DNA of 26,118 nt from Bacteroidota bacterium (lineage in GTDB: Bacteria > Bacteroidota > Bacteroidia > B-17B0 > B-17BO): positions 1 through 26,118 of the forward strand of contig JANXRU010000095.1 of assembly GCA_025356715.1 (NCBI GenBank), given 5' to 3'. The notes beneath the pieces were generated by a model that was not told the origin of the DNA, made no database searches, and saw only the letters and a program-made list of their open reading frames with translations. Both the position numbers and the translations under genes were made by a program. Positions 16,192-21,923 of the stretch are shown one piece after another. How positions within the stretch are numbered: the stretch's first letter is position 1; every line of letters begins with the position of its first letter.

Positions 16192-16619
16192 ACAGTTGTA
16201 TTTATTATTTCCCAAGTATGGTCACTTAATAACCTTACAGCGCTTATGAAAATTAGATTCTCTTTTTTTAGTTTCCCCCATTCATCAGGAGCAATCATCA
16301 TTAGCTTATAGATTCCATCTTGTTCATATAAATAATAGTCACTCCCAACAAATGGCTCAAAAAACATTGTGGCTGTATATATTTTTTCACTTATTTCAAC
16401 TCGTTTTTTTATATCGAATGCTTGTTGAGCCAATAACTCTGCCTGTTTTTGTAGTTGCAATAATTGTCTATTAGTTTGATCATGCATAGCAGATAAGGCC
16501 CTTGATTTTAATTTACCAACATCTTCGGGCCTTACACTAATACTGCCTATATGGTGTGGATAAGCTAATAAACCTGGGTTTTCGGCAACTTTATCTTTAT
16601 CGATAGGATTTATAAACAT
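16188..16619 (-). CDS. DUF2452 protein, unknown function
   Basis: This is a 143-aa soluble protein without signal peptide or membrane helix. The N-terminus NPIDKDKVAENPGLLAYPH, the central KLKSRALSAMHDQTNRQL and the late motif MMIAPDEWG match the DUF2452 family as I recall it from Flavobacterium-like genomes. A long middle helix (about 38-78) rich in Gln, Leu and Ala probably forms a coiled coil, and the C-terminal third is beta-rich. It is translationally coupled on both sides: its start overlaps the folE stop by one base (TAATG) and its stop overlaps the idi start (ATGA). The tight coupling suggests it acts in the same physiological setting, but no biochemical role is known to me. Confidence 0.8.
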   Translation of the reverse strand: MFINPIDKDKVAENPGLLAYPHHIGSISVRPEDVGKLKSRALSAMHDQTNRQLLQLQKQAELLAQQAFDIKKRVEISEKIYTATMFFEPFVGSDYYLYEQDGIYKLMMIAPDEWGKLKKENLIFISAVRLLSDHTWEIINTTV

Positions 16620-17338
16620 TAGTAATTTGTATTTAAGTGTATGTATTTTAAAAACTCTTGCTTTACTGCTTCTGTGTTAAATTTCCCGCCATAAAAAGAA
16701 CTTACGGTGGCAGAACTATTATCTTTTATCCCTCTTGATGATACGCACAAATGTTTAGCGTCTAATAGCACAGCCACATCTTCTGTTTCTAGAATGTTCT
16801 GCAACTCATTTGCAATTTGCATCGTTAATCGCTCCTGCACTTGTGGACGCTTGGCAAAATAATTCACTATCCTGTTTAGTTTTGATAATCCTATTACTTT
16901 ACCTGATGAAATATACGCTAAATGAGCCTTCCCAAATATAGGCACAAAATGATGCTCGCAGTTACTATAAAACGTAATATCTTTTTCTACTAACATTTGA
17001 TTGTATTGGTACTTGTTTTCAAACAAAGCAATTTTTGGTTTATTTGCTGGATTTAATCCACTAAAAATCTCTTGAATATACATTTTTGCAACTCGTTTAG
17101 GCGTACCTTTTAAACTATCGTCACTCAAATCTAAACCCATAGTCTCCATTATTTGTTTAAAATGAAATTCGATCTTCGTTATTTTATCGTCATCACTCAC
17201 ATCGAACGCGTTAGGTAATAGTGGCGTATCAATACTTGTAGAGATATGTTCATCGCCAATTTCATCAATGGATGCTTCGCTTAAGTTTATGTTCTTTTTA
17301 TTTAACAACGCCTTCGTTTCTATAACTTCATTTCCCAT
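16619..17338 (-). CDS. folE: GTP cyclohydrolase I
   Basis: This enzyme converts GTP to 7,8-dihydroneopterin triphosphate, the first step to tetrahydrofolate and to the methenyl-THF antenna of many photolyases. The 239-aa protein has the Zn ligands C127, H130 and C198, the motif NCEHHFVPIFGKAH (126-139), and QERLTMQIAN (168-177). Residues 1-50 form an acidic, low-complexity extension beyond the ~190-220-aa core. It is the first gene of a leftward operon (folE, DUF2452, idi, SDR) and is divergent from the photolyase operon. A TAnnTTTG box on its strand lies 28 bp before the start. A folE placed beside photolyase genes under a light sensor fits antenna supply. It may be an inducible second copy, which this window cannot show. 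Confidence 0.93.
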   Translation of the reverse strand: MGNEVIETKALLNKKNINLSEASIDEIGDEHISTSIDTPLLPNAFDVSDDDKITKIEFHFKQIMETMGLDLSDDSLKGTPKRVAKMYIQEIFSGLNPANKPKIALFENKYQYNQMLVEKDITFYSNCEHHFVPIFGKAHLAYISSGKVIGLSKLNRIVNYFAKRPQVQERLTMQIANELQNILETEDVAVLLDAKHLCVSSRGIKDNSSATVSSFYGGKFNTEAVKQEFLKYIHLNTNY

Positions 17339-17365
17339 GATTTTAATATTTAAGTAATTTATTTA

Positions 17366-17373
17366 CAAATATA
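17366..17373 (-). promoter_or_regulatory. -7 box of the folE operon
   Basis: Read on the minus strand this is TATATTTG, an exact TAnnTTTG match, ending 28 bp before the folE ATG (17338). No TTG was found at the expected -33 distance, where the left arm of the inverted repeat (17381-17389) lies instead. The promoter may therefore depend on, or be blocked by, a factor bound there. Confidence 0.45.
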
Positions 17374-17374
17374 A

Positions 17375-17404
17375 TTGTATTTGTTTAACTTTTACATATA
17401 TTTG
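17375..17404 (+). promoter_or_regulatory. Promoter of the photolyase operon
   Basis: TTG at 17375-17377, then exactly 19 bases, then TATATTTG at 17397-17404: an excellent match to the Bacteroidota -33/-7 promoter. Transcription would start near 17410. This supports the ATG at 17423 as the first start of the operon and excludes the in-frame upstream ATG at 17375. Confidence 0.65.
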
Positions 17405-17412
17405 TTAAACAA
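17381..17412. promoter_or_regulatory. Perfect inverted repeat between divergent folE and photolyase operons
   Basis: TTGTTTAAC (17381-17389) and GTTAAACAA (17404-17412) are exact 9-bp reverse complements separated by 14 bp. The left arm lies between the -33 and -7 boxes of the rightward operon and just upstream of the folE -7 box. The right arm overlaps the rightward -7 box and start site. One bound tetramer could shut both promoters. The same half-sites occur at the CarH-like gene promoter (13829-13850). Confidence 0.6.
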
Positions 17413-17422
17413 AATTAAAGTC

Positions 17423-17881
17423 ATGTTACACACCATACAAACAAAACAATTTATTAAAAGCGATATTAATACGGTATGGGAATTTATGAGTTCGCCGAAA
17501 AACCTTGCCGCCATTACGCCAGAGTATATGCAATTTGAAGTGTTATCCGATTTAGGAGACGGAAAAATGTATCAAGGACAGATTATAGAATATTATGTAA
17601 AACCATTGTTGGGAATTAAACTACACTGGGTTACCGAAATCACACACGTTCAAGAGCTTCAGTTTTTTGTGGATGAGCAACGTTTTGGGCCTTATAAGTT
17701 TTGGCATCACAAACATTCTTTAAAACCAATAAATGGTGGGGTAGAAATGCTTGATTTAATACACTACCAATTACCCTTAGGAATACTTGGCAAATTAGGA
17801 AATGAATTATTTGTAAAAAAACAATTACAACAGGTATTTGATTATCGATTTAAAGTGGTAGAAAAAATATTTAATACCTAA
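17423..17881 (+). CDS. SRPBCC-family (START/Bet v1-like) protein
   Basis: This 152-aa soluble helix-grip protein is built to hold a hydrophobic ligand. The start reads MLHTIQTKQFIKSDINTVW and runs into FMSSPKNLAAITP, the standard opening of SRPBCC ligand-binding domains. Later motifs are WVTEITHVQELQFFVDEQR and GPYKFWHHKH, typical of the cyclase/dehydrase-like branch seen near SDR and photolyase genes. ATG 17423 was chosen because the promoter's -7 box ends at 17404; a longer frame from 17375 would begin inside the promoter. It is the first gene of the light-response operon, followed after 2 bp by the DUF2805 gene. The ligand is unknown; a pterin, flavin or isoprenoid would suit the neighbours, but this is speculation. 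Confidence 0.82.
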   Translation: MLHTIQTKQFIKSDINTVWEFMSSPKNLAAITPEYMQFEVLSDLGDGKMYQGQIIEYYVKPLLGIKLHWVTEITHVQELQFFVDEQRFGPYKFWHHKHSLKPINGGVEMLDLIHYQLPLGILGKLGNELFVKKQLQQVFDYRFKVVEKIFNT

Positions 17882-17883
17882 TA

Positions 17884-18258
17884 ATGACAACAACTGAAAA
17901 CACTTATTGTTATTACAGTGATTTACCCTCGCCTATGGCATACATGGATGTAGAAGATGTGAATGTAAATTCAGCTATGAATTTATCAGATATTGATATC
18001 AATAGAATAATAGAAATGGCATGGGAAGACCGGACGCCATTTGATGCTATTAAAAATCAGTTCGGCATAAGTGAAAATAAAGTAAAAGCTTTAATGAAAA
18101 AATCATTAAAATTTAGTAGCTATATATTATGGAGGAATCGAGTTCAAAACTGTAATACCAAACATGCTAAAAAAAGAATTGATTCTATTAACAGATTTAA
18201 ATGTTCTTTACAACGATCGATTACATCAAATAAAATATCTAAACGAAACACAAAATGA
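17884..18258 (+). CDS. DUF2805/TIGR03643-family small basic protein
   Basis: This 124-aa protein belongs to an uncharacterised family. The core (about 38-124) has IIEMAWEDRTPFDAIKNQFG, a following helix LMKKSLKFSSYILWRNRV, then TKHAKKR and a C-terminal ISKRNTK, matching TIGR03643/DUF2805. The AWEDRTPF...QFGISENKV segment resembles a helix-turn-helix, and the tail is strongly basic, so nucleic-acid binding is conceivable. About 35 residues precede the core and are poorly conserved in my memory of the family; Met33 is an alternative start. The stop overlaps the next ATG (ATGA), indicating translational coupling to the SDR. I recall such proteins near photolyase genes in other bacteria. The function is unknown. 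Confidence 0.8.
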   Translation: MTTTENTYCYYSDLPSPMAYMDVEDVNVNSAMNLSDIDINRIIEMAWEDRTPFDAIKNQFGISENKVKALMKKSLKFSSYILWRNRVQNCNTKHAKKRIDSINRFKCSLQRSITSNKISKRNTK

Positions 18259-18944
18259 GTAACACTTATTTATTAGCAGGCGCATCTAGCGCTATGGCTA
18301 TTGAAACCTGTAAATTGTTAAAGGCAAATGGGAATACCGTCATTGGAATCTCCACTAAAAAAAACAATGATCACTACAACTTTTGCTATCAAGTAGAAAA
18401 ATATGAAACGGCCTATTTTCCCAAACTAGATACCGCCATAGATGGTATTGTTTATTTCCCTGGGACAATTAATTTAAAACCCTTTCATAGGCTAACAACC
18501 TCAGAGTTTATAAAGGATTATGAAATTAACGCTTTAGGTGCTGTTCAGGTTATTCAATATTATTTGCCGCAATTAAAATTAAGCGCAAAAGCATCCATTG
18601 TATTAATGAGTACTGTAGCTGTTCAAACAGGCATGCCATTTCATTCATCAATCGCTATGGCTAAAGGCGCAATTGAAGGATTAACTAAAGCATTGGCTGC
18701 TGAGTTAGCGCCAAACATTAGGGTAAATACCGTTGCGCCATCATTAACCGTCACGCCATTAGCTGATAGATTTACAAACACTCCTGAAAAAATGGAAGCT
18801 TCCGTAAAAAGAAATCCATTAAAAAAAGTAGGAACAGCCAATGAATTAGCGGAAGCAATTTCATTTCTATTAACCGAAAAATCATCATGGATTACAGGTC
18901 AAATACTAGCTGTAGATGGTGGCATGGGAGCTTTAACATTATAA
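18255..18944 (+). CDS. SDR-family protein with degenerate active site
   Basis: This 229-aa classical-length SDR has most family landmarks: Asn92 in YEINALG, Ser119 in VLMSTVAV, Lys137, and the C-terminal ITGQILAVDGGMG. The catalytic Tyr of Y-x-x-x-K is absent: the position is Ile133 in SSIAMAK. The nucleotide-binding Gly motif is also eroded (AGASSAMA rather than TGxxxGIG). The block TGMPFHSSIAMAKGAIEGLTK is one I associate with SDRs in photolyase clusters, so the change looks like a subfamily property rather than decay. The frame is intact. It may bind a nucleotide or act as a non-redox scaffold rather than as a normal oxidoreductase. It is coupled to the DUF2805 gene by an ATGA overlap and lies 9 bp before the flavin reductase. 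Confidence 0.85.
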   Translation: MSNTYLLAGASSAMAIETCKLLKANGNTVIGISTKKNNDHYNFCYQVEKYETAYFPKLDTAIDGIVYFPGTINLKPFHRLTTSEFIKDYEINALGAVQVIQYYLPQLKLSAKASIVLMSTVAVQTGMPFHSSIAMAKGAIEGLTKALAAELAPNIRVNTVAPSLTVTPLADRFTNTPEKMEASVKRNPLKKVGTANELAEAISFLLTEKSSWITGQILAVDGGMGALTL

Positions 18945-18953
18945 TTAATTAAA

Positions 18954-19595
18954 ATGATCACTAAAGACATTAATTTAAAAGACATACTAAATTTTGAACC
19001 CCGATATAGAGTTGCGTTTATCAATTCCTTGGGAGGCTTTAAAAGTTTAGTTTTAATTGGCACACGAAGTAAAGATGGCGTCAGTAATTTAGCGGTGTTT
19101 AGTTCGTTGTTTCATATTGGAGCTAATCCGCCGTTGCTTGGATTTATAATTCGTCCCGATTCGGTTGAAAGACATACCTTAAGTAATATATTAGAAACAG
19201 GAGAGTTTACGGTAAATCATGTTCGCGAAGAATTTTACAAACAAGCACATCAAACATCTGCTCGTTATGGCAATGATATCAGTGAATTTGGCGCTACGCA
19301 TTTATTAGAAGAAAATAAAACTGGTTTTTACGCTCCCTTTGTAAAGGAAAGTTATATAAAAATGAGCGCCAATTTTATACAAAAAATAGATATTCAAGAA
19401 AATGGAACAATCATGCTTATTGCAAAAATTAAATTGGTATCTGTTCCTACAGATTGTATAGGTGATGATGGATTTATTGATATTGAAAAGGCAGAAACAA
19501 TCACCTGTAGCGGGTTAGACAGTTATCATCGCACAAAAAAAATTGCACGATTAAGTTATGCAAAACCGAATATACCACTTACAGAAATAGTGTAA
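18954..19595 (+). CDS. Flavin reductase-like (FMN-binding split barrel) protein
   Basis: This 213-aa cytoplasmic protein has the DIM6/NTAB flavin-reductase-like split barrel. Visible family blocks are [39 protein letters not shown], then an Arg-Pro-Asp loop, and [17 protein letters not shown] (about 85-101). Relatives bind FMN or FAD and use NAD(P)H to make reduced flavin, though many members with this Tyr/Phe-rich N-terminus are uncharacterised. In this operon, upstream of three photolyase-type flavoproteins, reduced-flavin supply or redox priming of FADH- is a reasonable inference. It lies 9 bp after the SDR and 5 bp before the next gene. Confidence 0.85.
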   Translation: MITKDINLKDILNFEPRYRVAFINSLGGFKSLVLIGTRSKDGVSNLAVFSSLFHIGANPPLLGFIIRPDSVERHTLSNILETGEFTVNHVREEFYKQAHQTSARYGNDISEFGATHLLEENKTGFYAPFVKESYIKMSANFIQKIDIQENGTIMLIAKIKLVSVPTDCIGDDGFIDIEKAETITCSGLDSYHRTKKIARLSYAKPNIPLTEIV

Positions 19596-19600
19596 AGAAC

Positions 19601-21094
19601 GTGTTAAAACAAGAAATAAATATAGTTTGGTTTAAACGCGATTTACGTTTTACAGATCATGAGCCACTTTATTTAGCGCAACAACAAAACATTCCAGTAC
19701 TATTACTTTACTGTTTTGAGCCATCGCTAATGACTTATGATGATAGTGACACAAGGCATTGGCGTTTTGTTTACGAATCGCTCAAGGATATGCAAAGTAA
19801 ATTAAATAATTTAAAGGCACAATTATATGTTTTTCATAACGAGATACTTCCTGTATTTAAAGCTATTGAAGAACATTACAGCATACAAACTATTTTTTCT
19901 CATCAGGAAATTGGCAATAAAATAAGCTATAATAGAGATATTTCCGTTCAAGCATTTTGTAAATACAACAATATTAATTGGAAAGAATCGCAGTTACATG
20001 GAGTTATTCGAAAATTAAAAACAAGACAACATTGGGAGCAGCTGTGGTTTCAAACGATGACAGAGCATCCAAAAATGGTAGATGAAACTAATTGGAAAAT
20101 ACTGAAGATAGACGAGATACTTTATGCGAAAATAAAAGGAGAAAATTTATCAACCGAAATAATGACGCCAAATAAAAATTTTCAACAAGGTGGCGAAACG
20201 TTGGCTTGGAAATACTTACAGAGTTTTATTAAAGATAGATGTATTAATTATAGTTCGCATATTTCAAAACCTTTACTGAGTCGTAGAGGTTGTAGCCGAT
20301 TATCACCCTACTTAACTTACGGTAATATTAGTATGCGTATGGTTTATTTATACACACAACAACATTGCCATACCGCAACTCATAAAAGAGTCTTAGCTAA
20401 TTTTAAATCTCGTTTAATATGGCACTGTCACTTTATGCAAAAATTTGAAGATGAGTGCCGCATGGAATTTGAAAACGTAAATCGTGCTTACGACCAATTA
20501 ATTAAACCCAAAAATGAAACCTACATTATGGCTTGGCAACAAGGCAAAACGGGCGTTCCTTTGGTAGATGCTTGTATGCGATGTTTGGTAGCAACAGGCT
20601 ATATCAATTTTAGAATGCGTGCCATGGTAGTTTCTTTTTTTGTATTTAATTTGTGGCAAGATTGGCGTGAACTACATTTTTTAGCCAAACAGTTTTTAGA
20701 TTACGAGCCCGGTATACATTATCCGCAACTGCAAATGCAAAGCGGAGTTACAGGCATTAACACCATTCGTATTTATAACCCAATAAAAAATTCGGAAGAC
20801 CACGATACCGAAGGATTATTTATTAAACAATGGTTACCCGAATTAGCAAACATTCCAGCGTATTTAATACATGAGCCATGGAAATTATCTTTGATAGAAC
20901 AACAGCTATACAGTTGCGAAATTGGCATTAATTATCCTGCACCCATTGTAGATATTGATGCTACACGAAAATATGCAAGCGACTTAGTTTGGCAATACCG
21001 AAAAACAGATTTAATAAAAGCAGAAGGGCAACGCATCCTAAAAAAACATGCTAATAATCCAAAATCACACTTAATAAAAAAAATAAAAAAATGA
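19601..21094 (+). CDS. Cryptochrome/photolyase-family protein lacking canonical catalytic residues
   Basis: The 497-aa protein is clearly a photolyase homologue: an N-terminal antenna domain begins [20 protein letters not shown], and a C-terminal FAD domain contains [18 protein letters not shown] and IRIYNP. Key sites differ from class I enzymes by hand alignment. The E-L-I-W-R motif is R271-L-I-W274-H275. The region of N378/W382/W384 (E. coli numbering) reads [16 protein letters not shown] (370-385), with Gly, Pro and Leu at those places, so the FAD-contacting Asn and the proximal electron-transfer Trp are lost. Trp equivalents at 355 and 312 remain. I recall this IHYPQ...QSG form as a separate subfamily often labelled FAD-binding or cryptochrome-like. 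Translation starts at GTG 19601, 5 bp after the flavin reductase. A repair activity cannot be assumed. Confidence 0.85.
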   Translation: MLKQEINIVWFKRDLRFTDHEPLYLAQQQNIPVLLLYCFEPSLMTYDDSDTRHWRFVYESLKDMQSKLNNLKAQLYVFHNEILPVFKAIEEHYSIQTIFSHQEIGNKISYNRDISVQAFCKYNNINWKESQLHGVIRKLKTRQHWEQLWFQTMTEHPKMVDETNWKILKIDEILYAKIKGENLSTEIMTPNKNFQQGGETLAWKYLQSFIKDRCINYSSHISKPLLSRRGCSRLSPYLTYGNISMRMVYLYTQQHCHTATHKRVLANFKSRLIWHCHFMQKFEDECRMEFENVNRAYDQLIKPKNETYIMAWQQGKTGVPLVDACMRCLVATGYINFRMRAMVVSFFVFNLWQDWRELHFLAKQFLDYEPGIHYPQLQMQSGVTGINTIRIYNPIKNSEDHDTEGLFIKQWLPELANIPAYLIHEPWKLSLIEQQLYSCEIGINYPAPIVDIDATRKYASDLVWQYRKTDLIKAEGQRILKKHANNPKSHLIKKIKK

Positions 21095-21558
21095 ATCGTT
21101 ACTTAACCCTCATTTATTGTATAGCCCTCCCTTTGTTAGTAGGCGCTTTTTCTGGATTTGCAACTGCCAGCAACATTGGTACTTGGTACGTTACCTTAAA
21201 TAAACCTTGTTTCAATCCTCCCAATTATTTGTTTGCGCCAGTTTGGAGAACCCTTTATGTTATTATGGGAATTTCTTTTTTTATGATTTTACAAATGCCA
21301 AAATCCTTAGCAAGAAAAAAAGCCATTCGTGTTTTTTATATTCAACTATTTTTAAATTTTGGGTGGAGTTTTATCTTTTTTAATTTTCATTTATTAGGCA
21401 TTGCTTTAATAGAAATTTGCATCATGTGGGTAGCTATTTTAAGTATGATTATCCTATTTAAAAAAATAAATACAACAGCCGCATACCTTCAAATCCCTTA
21501 TTTAATGTGGGTTTCGTTCGCTACAGTATTAAATAATAGTTTGTGGTGGTTAAACTAA
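21091..21558 (+). CDS. tspO: TspO/MBR-family tryptophan-rich sensory protein
   Basis: This 155-aa protein has five hydrophobic helices, as in bacterial TspO, which binds porphyrins, haem and sterol-like ligands. Diagnostic blocks are [23 protein letters not shown] in the first loop (given in part: [13 protein letters not shown]), the second-helix [19 protein letters not shown] in helix 3 and LNNSLWWLN at the C-terminus. TspO from Rhodobacter modulates photosynthesis genes, and bacterial TspO can degrade protoporphyrin in a light-dependent way. The ATG overlaps the stop of the preceding photolyase-like gene (ATGA), so the two are coupled. Its place in the operon suits a role against light-excited porphyrins, by inference. 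It is full length and intact. Confidence 0.92.
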   Translation: MNRYLTLIYCIALPLLVGAFSGFATASNIGTWYVTLNKPCFNPPNYLFAPVWRTLYVIMGISFFMILQMPKSLARKKAIRVFYIQLFLNFGWSFIFFNFHLLGIALIEICIMWVAILSMIILFKKINTTAAYLQIPYLMWVSFATVLNNSLWWLN

Positions 21559-21570
21559 TATTAAAAAACG

Positions 21571-21642
21571 ATGACAACTTTTTCAGAAGCTAACTGGGAG
21601 CATATTGTTATGGTTAATTGTGAAGTGCCTGAAAATGAGTGA
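21571..21642 (+). CDS. Possible 23-aa small ORF after tspO
   Basis: ATG at 21571 opens a 23-codon frame (starts MTTFSEANWEHIV, ends PENE). It begins 12 bp after tspO and its end overlaps the start of the next small ORF by eight bases, an arrangement like that of coupled genes in this operon. No homologue is recognised and the length is too short for coding statistics, so it may be chance. Confidence 0.2.
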   Translation: MTTFSEANWEHIVMVNCEVPENE

Positions 21643-21760
21643 AAAAATATTTACCGAAACACATCCTGATCGCTATCGTTATAAAAAAATAACATCAATA
21701 CATGAAATTGTCGTTTTTATTAAACACAAAGATAAACTGGCTATACCATGTGACAACTAA
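21635..21760 (+). CDS. Possible 41-aa small basic protein
   Basis: ATG at 21635 opens a 41-codon frame beginning MSEKIFTETHPDRYRYKKI and ending DKLAIPCDN. It is basic, with a hydrophobic beta-like stretch (IHEIVVFIK) and one Cys. It sits between tspO and the DUF2256 gene, in the operon direction. I do not recognise a family. It could be real, or the remnant of a gene whose front half is the preceding 23-codon frame. Confidence 0.3.
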   Translation: MSEKIFTETHPDRYRYKKITSIHEIVVFIKHKDKLAIPCDN

Positions 21761-21778
21761 AAATAATAATATCTACAC

Positions 21779-21922
21779 ATGAAAGGCGTAAAAAAACAAA
21801 ATCTACCTTCTAAAATTTGCTTGGTTTGCAACTTGCCATTTACGTGGAGAAAAAAGTGGGATAAAAATTGGAACGATGTCAAATACTGCAGCGACAGGTG
21901 TAAAACAACTAAAAAAAGATAA
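21779..21922 (+). CDS. DUF2256 small four-cysteine protein
   Basis: This 47-aa protein begins [18 protein letters not shown] and has CxxC at C14/C17 and a second pair C37/C41 (YCSDRC). The segment [18 protein letters not shown] between them has the conserved Trp residues of DUF2256. The spacing suggests a zinc ribbon. The family is uncharacterised; I recall members beside photolyase and cryptochrome genes. It ends one base before the ATG of the FeS-BCP photolyase at 21924, which shows both that this gene is real and that the photolyase begins there rather than at the upstream in-frame ATG (21876) inside this gene. A partner or cofactor-related role with the photolyase is inferred from position only. 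Confidence 0.88.
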   Translation: MKGVKKQNLPSKICLVCNLPFTWRKKWDKNWNDVKYCSDRCKTTKKR

Positions 21923-21923
21923 C

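Noticed and set aside
16192..16215. Eight-codon N-terminal extension of Idi
   Set aside because: ATG 16191 forms an ATGA overlap with the preceding gene and begins the conserved protein; the extension has no family similarity.
17375..17422. Upstream in-frame ATG that would lengthen the SRPBCC protein by 16 residues
   Set aside because: It lies inside the promoter, before the -7 box and the probable start of transcription, and the extra residues are AT-driven hydrophobics not typical of the family.
19628..19635. GTTTAAAC as another copy of the light operator
   Set aside because: It encodes Trp-Phe-Lys of the conserved photolyase start; similar strings recur in the paralogues for coding reasons, and it is not at a promoter.
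21876..21923. Upstream ATG for the FeS-BCP photolyase
   Set aside because: The segment overlaps the DUF2256 gene, whose Cys and Trp motif is clear; the family's usual N-terminus begins just after ATG 21924.
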